Shown: one piece after another, positions 6,989 to 13,609 of the stretch
How positions within the stretch are numbered: position 1 is the stretch's first letter
Layout of the letters: each line of letters opens with the position of its first letter
NCBI GenBank assembly: GCA_964653695.1
Contig: CAZZFQ010000035.1
Coordinates: 1-14,125, forward strand
Reading direction: 5' to 3'
DNA: 14,125 bases
From: JALHTG01 sp964653695
Lineage (GTDB): Archaea > Thermoproteota > Bathyarchaeia > 40CM-2-53-6 > JALHTG01
Notes under the pieces: model-generated
The model's database searches: none
What the model was told of the DNA's origin: nothing
What the model saw: the letters and a program-made list of their open reading frames with translations, nothing else
Made by a program: the position numbers and the translations under genes

Positions 6989-8829
6989 TTTTCTTGAGAG
7001 CGGGCACGTGTGGCTCGAAGCTTGATCCCGGCTATTGCAACAACCAGTAATACAGCAGCTGCAACCGCAGGAATCCACCAAGATTGGATAGGTGGTTCGG
7101 GCAGTTTCTCTCCGGCCATCGTCAGAGAGTAGATTTGAGTTGTACTCTTTTGGCCTTTCATGTCCCATGCAGCTGCGTAATAGAATACTTTGCTGACTGA
7201 TTTCTCGAGTTGCATTGACCCCCAGAAAACCCGAGGTCTAATCTCAATTAAGCTAGCTGTTGTCCAAGTCGAATTGTCACTTGAGTAGTACATTTCAGTC
7301 TTCTCCAACCCCAAAACATCGTCCCACAGATCCCAGGCAAATTCCACGACAGTCACCATTGCTCCTGTTCTCACAACCGGGGGCGAATTAGGTTTCACAA
7401 CAGGGGGATCTTTGTCAGGAACTGCATAGACAACTATTCGTCGCTGATCACGAACGCCTAGGTGAATCCTGAGAACTACGATTTGGTATTTCTCAAGACG
7501 GAGGACATCACTCACAGGTACTCCTTCAACGGTCAATTTCTGCCCAAGACCTATCCTGAGCCTCAAAACTCCATCAACCGGGATCTCCCAATCATTGCCA
7601 AGAGCTACCACCATCCCTAAGTTCAAACCGTCATTGGGCTGCGAGAAAGAGATTTTGAAATCGTAGAGCGGTATTGGTTTCTCGCTTCCAGCATACTGCC
7701 AATCTATTCCTCTGTCTGTGAAGTTTAGAATTCTAATGCCTGTGTACGGAGTTCCGCCTGGATACCCCATGGGATTGACTAGGGTAAATACGGGGCCTCG
7801 AAACACTATGTCTCGGTGCATATGTCCATTCAAGATCAGGCTAACGCCATACCGCAAGCATACTCCATAAGCTTTCTCAACGGTTTCATTCTTGGGATTG
7901 TTGGTGTCAAACATCGGGTGGTGGAACATCACTATCTTGTAACGCATGGTTGCGTGCTGTGACAGGTCTTTCTCAAGCCAACTGAGTTGACTCTCTGTTA
8001 ACTTCCCGTCTATGCTGTAGGGTCCAGTGTCCAAAGTGGCGATGTGCATAGCCCCGAAATTCAGGCTTCCGTTCCAGGGTGCTAGATACGTTTCGAAGAA
8101 ATTCGCTTCGGTCGCATGATCGTGATTTCCGCCAACGAGAACAATAGGTACCTCCAGATCGGAGACTAGTTGACGCGCTAGTTTGTAGTATTCCTCCCTT
8201 GGGTTATCGACCACATCTCCAGTGAGAACGACCAGATCTGGGTTGAGAAAGTTGGCCAGCCTCACGATCCCTTTGAAGTTCTGAATCCTCTCCGGGCTCG
8301 TATTTATGTGAACATCTGTAACCCAAAAGACCTTAAGCGGCAAACTGTAACTCTTCCTAATGCAGACACTGTTTGGTTCGATCTTCGTCCAGGAAAGCTT
8401 TCCTGATGAGGAATAGTGCATGATCTTGAGATCGTATAAGCCAGCTGGGACTCCTTCTGCTCGTGCTGTACAGGTCACTGTTCCTCCTGCCGGAGACCTC
8501 GACAACGGTGATACCTTGAGATCGTAGTTTCCGAGTTCGTTAACGAGCGAGGCGGTACACATACCCTCACTTGTCTGTGAGGCATATTCGACGGTAAGAT
8601 TTCCATTTGGTTGCAAGAACGCCGGGAAGCCGATTCTTGGACGAATAAGCGGTTCCCATGTTACTTCTTGGGCCGATCCCACATCCGCTCGAAGCGGTAC
8701 TAGGCTGTGTACAGCCAAGAAAGAAAGGAAAATGGCAAACACAAGCATGGCCTGAAGACTGGCATATCTAGCTCGCGGAACTCGAAAAGAACCCTTGACG
8801 ATCGCCACTCCGCTCTTGCAGCGCATCAT
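6985..8829 (-). CDS. Secreted, membrane-anchored metallophosphoesterase (first paralog)
   Basis: A 614-residue calcineurin-like phosphoesterase that should act outside the cell. The N-terminal hydrophobic segment (about 25-46) is a signal or anchor; the chain ends with a membrane helix (about 586-603) and a basic tail. Between them lie an N-terminal beta domain (about 60-160, beginning PRIGFPA), the catalytic domain (about 165-345) and one or two beta domains including 'MYYSSDNSTWT', reminiscent of fibronectin/Ig-like modules. The dinuclear-metal motifs are complete: D172xH174, GD205xxD208, GNHD (N236, H237), HH (303-304) and GHMH (H336, H338). The start may be the ATG at 8829 or the next ATG at 8826; AGGTGA overlapping the previous gene's stop sits 3 or 6 nt away. 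It is 3 nt downstream of its paralog, so the pair is translationally coupled. Substrate unknown: phosphomonoester, phosphodiester or nucleotide are all possible. Confidence 0.9.
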   Translation of the reverse strand: MMRCKSGVAIVKGSFRVPRARYASLQAMLVFAIFLSFLAVHSLVPLRADVGSAQEVTWEPLIRPRIGFPAFLQPNGNLTVEYASQTSEGMCTASLVNELGNYDLKVSPLSRSPAGGTVTCTARAEGVPAGLYDLKIMHYSSSGKLSWTKIEPNSVCIRKSYSLPLKVFWVTDVHINTSPERIQNFKGIVRLANFLNPDLVVLTGDVVDNPREEYYKLARQLVSDLEVPIVLVGGNHDHATEANFFETYLAPWNGSLNFGAMHIATLDTGPYSIDGKLTESQLSWLEKDLSQHATMRYKIVMFHHPMFDTNNPKNETVEKAYGVCLRYGVSLILNGHMHRDIVFRGPVFTLVNPMGYPGGTPYTGIRILNFTDRGIDWQYAGSEKPIPLYDFKISFSQPNDGLNLGMVVALGNDWEIPVDGVLRLRIGLGQKLTVEGVPVSDVLRLEKYQIVVLRIHLGVRDQRRIVVYAVPDKDPPVVKPNSPPVVRTGAMVTVVEFAWDLWDDVLGLEKTEMYYSSDNSTWTTASLIEIRPRVFWGSMQLEKSVSKVFYYAAAWDMKGQKSTTQIYSLTMAGEKLPEPPIQSWWIPAVAAAVLLVVAIAGIKLRATRARSQEN

Positions 8830-8832
8830 TGA

Positions 8833-8838
8833 TCACCT
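8833..8838 (-). promoter_or_regulatory. Ribosome binding site overlapping the upstream stop codon
   Basis: On the minus strand AGGTGA contains the TGA stop of the upstream phosphoesterase gene and lies 3 nt before one ATG and 6 nt before a second. This favours termination-reinitiation coupling, and spacing slightly favours the second ATG (8826). Confidence 0.7.
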
Positions 8839-10593
8839 AGGTGTCTTCCTTCGCCTGAGAAGAATCACTCCGAGAACAAAGGCCGCAACCAATGCCACCG
8901 GTATGGTCAGCTCAACCATAGAGGGGATGTTTTCTGTTTTCTTGGCCTGGAGGTCAGGTACCTGTACAGTTACGTATTTAGTCGTCATCAGTCCTGCGGC
9001 GTCTTCCACCTCTATCTTCAAGAACATTGCGGCCTTGGTCGCCGTGAATTGATGCTGTTCTGCGCGCTGGATAATCTTAGCCGGAATGATAGTCCAGGTC
9101 AAATTGTCATCAGAATAGTAGACAGTCACCTTGGCCACTCCGAAGCCAACGTCAGACGCCGACGGTGAAACGAAAACCGCAGTTCCCTCGACTCGATAGG
9201 AGCAGCTCACCGAAGGCGGAGTCTTGTCTCCCTCGAGGTACACCTTAACAACCTTCTCTGTCTTGGGGGGCAGGTTTAACCTTACTTCAGCTGAAGCCTT
9301 CCCCTGCGGCTCCTTTGCAACCGTGACCCTTGATAGTTCAGCGCCATCCACCTTTGGCGTGGCTCCAGCCAGCTGACTTTTTAGGAAAAATGTCAACCTT
9401 AGCCTAGAATCAGTAGCAAGCTTATTGCTGAGCTGGGCGGCGAAACCTGCAGACGTATAGTCATTTGGTTGGAGATAGTTGACAAGTAGCGAATCATACG
9501 CCTGGCTTTTTTGATCATATTCAACTCGCTTTCTCGTAAGATTCAGGAGGCGGTATCCCGCACCTTCATCGGAAAGAGCAACCGAAAGAATGTTCAACGC
9601 CGAATCCTGTCTTACCTCATCACGATGAGTATGGCCCATCAGAACCAGTTCTATCCCATGAGTCTTGATGAGATTCGGAAGCTTCGACGAAAGCGACGGG
9701 TGAGGCTCATTCCAGTAGGGATGATGAAGTACAAGTACCTTAAATGACTCCTTTGGCTGAACTGAAAGATCCTTCTCAGCCCAGAGGAGCTGATTTTCAT
9801 CTATGGAGCCGTTCCCCGAGTTTAAGACAAGGAAATAGTACTCTCCGAATTTGACTGAGTAATATTCCGGGGCCAGATGCTTCTCCCAGTGGCGGAAGCC
9901 TTTGTCAATCGCGTATTGGTCGTTGTTCCCGATCGCTAAAAGAATGGGAACCCTGAGTCGAAAGAATTCACTGGCCACACTTGAAAAGGAGAGCTCATCA
10001 GCAGTTGCGTCCACAATGTCTCCGCTTCCGACGACTAGGTCTAGGTCCAGAGCGCTCAACACATCCAAAGTGCGGCGAAGAACCTTTGTTGTATGTGCAT
10101 AGTAGGTTCCGACCCCGTAGTGAAGGTCAGTGATCACCCCCACCCTCAACATTTCTGGAAATGATTCACCAACAATGAATACACTGTTCCGCTCCACAAA
10201 TGACACAGCTGTCTGCTGACGCGAGTAGATTACCAAATCGTACAGGTCTCTCCTTGCTTCCTTCGGAACCTCAGCAGAGAGCTTCCAAACGGATTGAGGG
10301 CCAGAGGCAACCACACCGACAACCTTTGCCTCATGATCCATGAAGGGTGACCTCAGCCTTAGCCCCCAGTCTTTTCCGCCTCGTGACCCGGGATCGAAGT
10401 ACACCTCCAAGCTTGACCCGGAGGTCAATATCGCAGGGCATCCAATGCGCGGCATAAGTATGCCATTGCCAGGAGCAGTATGATAGTTCGCAAAGTTACT
10501 GTGTGCCTGCTGCTCGCAAAAGGCAACAGTTACGAGCGATGCCAGGAGAAGAGACATCGTAACTAGCGCAAGGCGCGTTCTCAAGTCATTCAC
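8833..10593 (-). CDS. Secreted, membrane-anchored metallophosphoesterase (second paralog, GNND variant)
   Basis: A 586-residue paralog of the next gene in its operon, with the same layout: signal peptide (about 1-26, with a Cys at 26), N-terminal beta domain beginning PRIGCPA (48-54), catalytic domain (about 148-330), C-terminal beta domain with 'VYYSDDNLTWT', and a membrane helix (about 561-580) followed by RRRKTPR. Metal ligands are D156xH158, GD192xxD195, N223, HH (290-291) and GHTH (H321, H323). The usual GNH(D/E) is GNND (222-225): the metal-binding Asn stays, but the histidine normally used as acid catalyst is Asn224. The codons read GGG AAC AAC GAC. YfcE and MJ0936 phosphodiesterases carry GNCD there, so this does not prove inactivity. 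Start is GTG at 10593, about 3 nt from the predicted transcription start, so the message is probably leaderless. It is first in the two-gene operon. Confidence 0.88.
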   Translation of the reverse strand: MNDLRTRLALVTMSLLLASLVTVAFCEQQAHSNFANYHTAPGNGILMPRIGCPAILTSGSSLEVYFDPGSRGGKDWGLRLRSPFMDHEAKVVGVVASGPQSVWKLSAEVPKEARRDLYDLVIYSRQQTAVSFVERNSVFIVGESFPEMLRVGVITDLHYGVGTYYAHTTKVLRRTLDVLSALDLDLVVGSGDIVDATADELSFSSVASEFFRLRVPILLAIGNNDQYAIDKGFRHWEKHLAPEYYSVKFGEYYFLVLNSGNGSIDENQLLWAEKDLSVQPKESFKVLVLHHPYWNEPHPSLSSKLPNLIKTHGIELVLMGHTHRDEVRQDSALNILSVALSDEGAGYRLLNLTRKRVEYDQKSQAYDSLLVNYLQPNDYTSAGFAAQLSNKLATDSRLRLTFFLKSQLAGATPKVDGAELSRVTVAKEPQGKASAEVRLNLPPKTEKVVKVYLEGDKTPPSVSCSYRVEGTAVFVSPSASDVGFGVAKVTVYYSDDNLTWTIIPAKIIQRAEQHQFTATKAAMFLKIEVEDAAGLMTTKYVTVQVPDLQAKKTENIPSMVELTIPVALVAAFVLGVILLRRRKTPR

Positions 10594-10617
10594 ACTTGAT
10601 TCTGCCAGTCGAAAGAC

Positions 10618-10625
10618 GTATAAAG
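10618..10625. promoter_or_regulatory. TATA element in the divergent promoter, readable both ways
   Basis: On the minus strand this reads CTTTATAC, a strong archaeal TATA box with A-rich sequence upstream; it puts transcription start near 10596, against the GTG at 10593. On the plus strand the same bases read GTATAAAG with GAAAGAC upstream, predicting a start near 10646 and a leader of about 38 nt for the nuclease gene. No better plus-strand TATA box is apparent in the 90-bp gap. Confidence 0.6.
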
Positions 10626-10669
10626 AATTTTTGTAGACTCTATCAACGTTTGTCTTTCCTCGACAAGAG

Positions 10670-10683
10670 AAGGACTAGTCCTT
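10670..10683. promoter_or_regulatory. Perfect 14-bp palindrome touching the nuclease start codon
   Basis: AAGGACTAGTCCTT is a perfect palindrome ending at the base before ATG 10684. It could be a dimeric-regulator operator. As RNA it could partly occlude the only ribosome-binding-like sequence (GAGAAGG), which overlaps its left arm. Confidence 0.5.
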
Positions 10684-11901
10684 ATGCCAAGAAAGGGTCT
10701 TCTCTCGTCTTCCATCCTATATGGGATCATAGTCCTCGCCTTCATCTTGCGCCCACAAGCCAATGTAAGACCCGTCAGCGCTTGGTGGGACACAGGCCAC
10801 ATGATTGTGAGTTCAAGGGCCACGCAGCTACTGAGGGATCCTTGGAGAAGTTTTCTCAGCTACTACGAGTTCTATTTGAATGAGACCACGATCTACCCAG
10901 ATAGCATCTACAAGCACCTCGATCCGCAGGAGGACTACAGGCATTTCATTGATCTTGAGATTTGGGATCCAAAGAAGCCTGAAACAGGTACCTTAGCTTT
11001 TGCCGTGGAGCGATTCGCAACAGAGGCAGTGCAGGCTATGAAGGCTTCAGATTGGAACAAGGCTTTCTATCTCCTAGGAAGAGTATCCCATTACCTCGCC
11101 GATATACATCAGCCCTACCACAGCACTGCAGACTATAACCCGCGAACTAAGACTGGCAAAGGGCTGCACGCAATTCTTGACGCCTCCATGGAAGTTCATC
11201 TCAAAGAGTTCAAGTTGGTGAAGGCTGACGACCGGCCATTGGAACCTGTTCACAACCTTACCCTTTTCTGCTTCCAAATGGCCTGGCAGAGCCACTCGTT
11301 CCTGCAGAGAATCAACCAGATCCTCATCGATGAGGAGAAAGAGTGGAGCCCCGAGCTAACGAAGATAGTTGAGAACCGAACTAACTCAGCAATAGTTGCA
11401 GTGGCGAGGGCATGGCACACAATCACGCTAAGAGCTGGAGCAAGCCCACCACAAGTTCCAGAATCCAACGCGATCAGCGTCTCCGTAGTTGGAATACCTC
11501 AGGAGTTTGACTCTGACAAGGAAGCTGCTCTTAGTATTGTTGTCACCGACAAGATCGGGGTCCGCACTCCAGCCGTTGTCCAAGCAAGCTTGGGCAATCA
11601 ACCGTTGGCCGTTCATGAACTCACATACGTAGCAGATCCACTTGGAAGATACAGCATCTCTTTGAGCAGCGATACGCTCTCACAGTTCAAAGGAGGAGAT
11701 GCTAGTCTTTCCCTTACAGCAGAGCGACTTGGATATGTTTCGGGCCGGTTGGAAACCACTGTGAAGATCAGCGGTATCTCTACGCAGGTCATCCGGACAG
11801 TCCTCGTCATCTGCTCAGTCGTCATAGTCATCGTGGTTCTAGGAGGGGTTCATTTAAGAAGGGGACGAAAGAAAGTAGTCGTGCAGGAGCAGACACCGTG
11901 A
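10684..11901 (+). CDS. Secreted zinc-dependent nuclease/phospholipase, S1/P1-PLC superfamily
   Basis: A 405-residue surface enzyme of the trinuclear-zinc superfamily that includes S1/P1 nucleases and Bacillus phospholipase C. The signal peptide (1-33) ends in VSA, so the mature protein would begin at Trp34; in this family the N-terminal Trp itself binds zinc. The remaining ligands fall at family spacings: H39, D73, H87, H136, D140, H146, H162 and D166. Visible motifs are WWDTGH, HYLADIHQPYH (136-146) and LHAILD (161-166). W-to-H spacing of five residues matches S1/P1 rather than phospholipase C, while the D73-H87 spacing of 14 matches phospholipase C, so specificity is open. A C-terminal Ig-like domain (about 255-360), a membrane helix (about 371-389) and a basic tail anchor it at the cell surface. 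It is divergent from the phosphoesterase pair and overlaps the next gene by 4 nt. Confidence 0.88.
   Translation: MPRKGLLSSSILYGIIVLAFILRPQANVRPVSAWWDTGHMIVSSRATQLLRDPWRSFLSYYEFYLNETTIYPDSIYKHLDPQEDYRHFIDLEIWDPKKPETGTLAFAVERFATEAVQAMKASDWNKAFYLLGRVSHYLADIHQPYHSTADYNPRTKTGKGLHAILDASMEVHLKEFKLVKADDRPLEPVHNLTLFCFQMAWQSHSFLQRINQILIDEEKEWSPELTKIVENRTNSAIVAVARAWHTITLRAGASPPQVPESNAISVSVVGIPQEFDSDKEAALSIVVTDKIGVRTPAVVQASLGNQPLAVHELTYVADPLGRYSISLSSDTLSQFKGGDASLSLTAERLGYVSGRLETTVKISGISTQVIRTVLVICSVVIVIVVLGGVHLRRGRKKVVVQEQTP
11885..11889 (+). promoter_or_regulatory. Internal ribosome binding site for the downstream small gene
   Basis: AGGAG inside the end of the nuclease gene lies 8 nt before the GTG at 11898 and supports that start, which overlaps the nuclease stop as GTGA. 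Confidence 0.65.
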
Positions 11902-12320
11902 TAGCGATCAATGTCTTCATAACAAACATCTCAGGAGAACGGCTATGGGATGTCGATAAGCCTCTCCCATCTCAAGCGCAAATTGCAGTCAACATAAACT
12001 TGGTTGACTTTAGTCAGAAATCTGAGCGGACCATTGAAGCCCCATTCGTCTTCACAGTTGGCTACACACCGTCAATCGCGCAAATCAGCATAAAGGGGAA
12101 AGCTCACACAACAGGAGAAAGAGATGAAATCTCGAAGCTTGTTGAGGAACACACTCAGCAGAGACCTCCGATTCCCGTGATCCAAGCGATCTCAGGAGCG
12201 GCAATCGCTGAGGCGATACTTGTGTCCAAGATGCTTGGCGTTCCACCTCCGTTACCTCCTCTCCCTGCGCCGCAAGGGCAAGAACCCCAGAAGCAACCAT
12301 CCACGAGATACACGGCATAG
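11898..12320 (+). CDS. Small cytoplasmic protein, possibly SecB-like fold
   Basis: A 140-residue protein without signal peptide or membrane helix. It begins with beta-strand-rich sequence (1-70: INVFITNISGERL, IAVNINLVDF, APFVFTVGYTPSIAQISIKGKA), then a helix (about 76-86), a linker and a helical segment (94-114), and ends in a proline-rich tail starting GVPPPLPPLPAP. The order 'F-x-F-x-x-x-Y-x-P...I-x-I-x-G', two helices, then 'LPPPxP' recalls SecB-like proteins, but this rests on pattern only. The GTG start overlaps the nuclease stop by 4 nt and has AGGAG 8 nt upstream, so it is translated with the nuclease. A chaperone or export partner for the secreted nuclease is an attractive but unproven role. 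Function otherwise unknown. Confidence 0.75.
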   Translation: MIAINVFITNISGERLWDVDKPLPSQAQIAVNINLVDFSQKSERTIEAPFVFTVGYTPSIAQISIKGKAHTTGERDEISKLVEEHTQQRPPIPVIQAISGAAIAEAILVSKMLGVPPPLPPLPAPQGQEPQKQPSTRYTA

Positions 12321-12352
12321 TGACCGATTCGATCAGGTTAGGACAAGCACGG

Positions 12353-12370
12353 TCCTCCACTTTATTGGAG
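12353..12370. repeat. 18-nt near-palindromic repeat, copy 1
   Basis: TCCTCCACTTTATTGGAG matches copy 2 at 13782-13799 in 17 of 18 positions. With the next base, CCTCCA and TGGAGG (12354-12371) form a 6-bp stem with a 6-nt loop. It lies 33 nt beyond the stop of the SecB-like gene. Confidence 0.6.
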
Positions 12371-12396
12371 GAATCGCCCACGATCCAATTTTCCTG

Positions 12397-12424
12397 ACCC
12401 CCCTCTTCTCACAAAAAGGGGGGT
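12397..12424. repeat. G/C hairpin followed by a G-rich tract
   Basis: ACCCCCCT (12397-12404) and AGGGGGGT (12417-12424) form a perfect 8-bp stem around a 12-nt loop. A G-rich tract (GGAGGGAGGGGGGAG, 12439-12453) follows and could form a two-tetrad quadruplex. It lies 77 nt after the nuclease operon and might mark the transcript end, but no T-run follows. Confidence 0.5.
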
Positions 12425-12470
12425 AACCTGATCTCATAGGAGGGAGGGGGGAGCCGTCGTTTAGCAACGG

Positions 12471-12770
12471 CACCCTCGCGCCTCTTCTACTGCTACATCC
12501 TGCTGGGAAGAGTTCTGCTCCAAGATCAGACGATTCACTTCTCGGGCAGCCAGAAAGGCACGCAGACAGAATCACTACCCGCAAAGACCGATGTGAGGAA
12601 ACCTTCGCTGCAGCAAGAATAGCACCGCATAGACTCACATCTAGTACATCTTCTGGAGCGAAGTTGTGGACGGGTCCTAGAGTACTGCCTACTTGGGCCT
12701 GTAGAAGCTTAGAAGTCTGAGACACGGTCCATCGAAAGATACGCAGCGAAGAGGTTCTCTCCCTAGGGGT
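12471..12770 (-). pseudogene. Possible relic of a transposase N-terminus (weak)
   Basis: The minus strand is open through this stretch. It encodes a hydrophobic-helical pattern including TSKLLQAQVGSTLGPV, NFAPEDVLDVSLCGAILAA and VSSHRSL. The order 'FxPEDVLxVxL-x-AA-x-x-x-x-S' recalls the N-terminal region of some archaeal IS4-type transposases. No start with a ribosome binding site is seen and the catalytic DDE region is absent, so at most this is a fragment. It could equally be a chance open frame. Confidence 0.18.
12590..12641. repeat. Inverted repeat GATGTGAG/CTCACATC
   Basis: Eight-base arms at 12590-12597 and 12634-12641 are perfectly complementary across 36 nt. The interior contains the self-complementary GCTGCAGC. 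The pairing could form a long stem-loop in RNA of either strand. No known RNA family is recognised. Confidence 0.35.
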
Positions 12771-13013
12771 AGAGACAAATCACTGGACTCCAATTGAGGT
12801 TCCATCCCATAGCGGATGTGGCGACGTATCTTCATTGTTCTCTACGATTTCCTCATGGCACCAGCTTATGTAGGGACTCGTTCCGATACTTCTGGCTAGT
12901 GACGCTCAAGGGCCAATCACGTTCGATGTGCCTAGTTCGAAGCTGTCAGGCAGCTCTCTTGAATCTGTGTTGCCGCAGCGTCACGGAGCGCGAACACGAG
13001 TATATCTAATTAG

Positions 13014-13091
13014 TATCAGAATTCAGCCGCGACAGGATGTGTCTGGTCAAGAATCTTGCTCTCTTGACGCTAGACTTAGCCAATTCTGATA
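13014..13091. repeat. Nested inverted repeat upstream of the winged-helix gene
   Basis: TATCAGAATT (13014-13023) and AATTCTGATA (13082-13091) are perfectly complementary. Inside them GTCAAGA (13046-13052) pairs with TCTTGAC (13062-13068), and GTCT (13041-13044) can pair with AGAC (13072-13075). The result is a 78-nt interrupted stem-loop ending 42 nt before the winged-helix gene's TTG start. It may be a small RNA, a DNA operator array or a short inverted-repeat element; no target duplication is seen. Confidence 0.45.
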
Positions 13092-13116
13092 TGATTCAGA
13101 GTAAGGTTAAATGATC
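13085..13116 (+). promoter_or_regulatory. Putative operator and promoter of the winged-helix gene
   Basis: TCTGA-N6-TCAGA (13085-13100) is a 16-nt dyad just before a possible TATA element, GGTTAAATG (13105-13113). That element predicts transcription start near 13134, meaning a leaderless TTG start (13133) or a leader of about 20 nt to the ATG at 13157. A dyad this close to a regulator gene suits autoregulation, by inference. Confidence 0.35.
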
Positions 13117-13132
13117 CAAGATCCAGCAATAG

Positions 13133-13609
13133 TTGATACGTTTCAGAATAGGCGGTATGGGATTGGTCAAGGGAAGGATCGGGACAATTCCGAGAGAAGA
13201 ATACTACGACGAGAGGCAGAGACGTTGGGTATGGGTCTTTCCACGTATCGACCGTCAGGCCACTCTGGGAAAGATAGTCGACTTGGACACCTTCTGTCAG
13301 ATACTTTTTCCGCACAGCGTCAAAAAGCAAGGTGTGGCAAAGGCGATAATCGAGGCCTTCGCGGACGAGAAGAAGCCCATGTTCCTTCGCGAACTCCAAT
13401 ACAAGGTATTGAAGAGGATCAAGGTGAGTACCCAAACCCTAAGTGATACGTACAAGGCAATGGTCAGAAGCGGAATGCTTGAGAAGAAGTACAGAAATGA
13501 CCCCACCTATGTTAGCAGGCAGTTCTCAAGCAGATTGCGGGACCTGGCGCAGTATTGGGAGAACTACCTGGCCGCTAAGAGAATAATCTCAACGCACAAG
13601 CAAGAATAG
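13133..13609 (+). CDS. Winged-helix DNA-binding protein
   Basis: A 158-residue protein (150 if the ATG at 13157 is used; the TTG at 13133 directly follows an in-frame TAG). Residues 1-60 form a strand-rich region containing RRWVWVFPRI. Residues about 67-125 form a winged helix: helix 'GVAKAIIEAFADE', helix 'PMFLRELQYKVLKRI', recognition-type helix 'STQTLSDTYKAMVRSGML', then a basic wing 'EKKYRNDPTYVS'. The C-terminal helix (130-152) is long and charged and may mediate dimerisation. This is consistent with a sequence-specific transcription regulator, target unknown. A dyad with TATA-like sequence lies upstream. It is convergent with the adenylyltransferase gene, 181 bp away, and isolated from the phosphoesterase block by the gene-poor interval. 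Confidence 0.75.
   Translation: MIRFRIGGMGLVKGRIGTIPREEYYDERQRRWVWVFPRIDRQATLGKIVDLDTFCQILFPHSVKKQGVAKAIIEAFADEKKPMFLRELQYKVLKRIKVSTQTLSDTYKAMVRSGMLEKKYRNDPTYVSRQFSSRLRDLAQYWENYLAAKRIISTHKQE

Larger units (their letters stand above)
12321..13132. other. Gene-poor 0.8-kb interval with inverted repeats
   Basis: No convincing protein gene, tRNA, SRP RNA or RNase P RNA is apparent. It holds one copy of an 18-nt near-palindrome (12353-12370), a C6/G6 hairpin (12397-12424), a G-rich tract (12439-12453), a stem GATGTGAG/CTCACATC (12590-12641), a weak transposase-like reading frame on the minus strand (about 12471-12770), and a nested inverted repeat (13014-13091). The minus-strand frame is open for about 145 codons but has no good start context. 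The interval may be a decayed insertion, or may encode an RNA I cannot name. Confidence 0.6.

Noticed and set aside
12418..12440. GGGGTAACC-like sequence recalling archaeal SRP RNA
   Set aside because: The diagnostic helix-8 motif (GGAAGGGAGCA type) is not found downstream on either strand.
12560..12620. GAGGAAA and ACAGAA, resembling conserved RNase P RNA blocks
   Set aside because: The blocks are in the wrong order, the rest of the conserved sequence is absent, and the flanks do not fold into the expected P1-P4 helices by eye.
12915..12960. GTTCGA words resembling tRNA T-loops
   Set aside because: No flanking 5-bp T-stem, anticodon arm or acceptor stem could be assembled.
12951..12964. 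Small hairpin AGCTG-TCAGG-CAGCT nearby (about 12940-12955)
   Set aside because: A 5-bp stem with a 5-nt loop is expected by chance in this length of sequence and has no supporting context.
12794..13009. Plus-strand 71-codon open frame in the gene-poor interval
   Set aside because: Its composition is rich in Cys, Arg and Ser with no domain-like pattern, no ribosome binding site and no promoter; it looks like a chance frame.
13111..13446. Plus-strand 111-codon frame overlapping the winged-helix gene
   Set aside because: It is an out-of-frame shadow with low-complexity, highly charged content; the winged-helix frame explains the region better.
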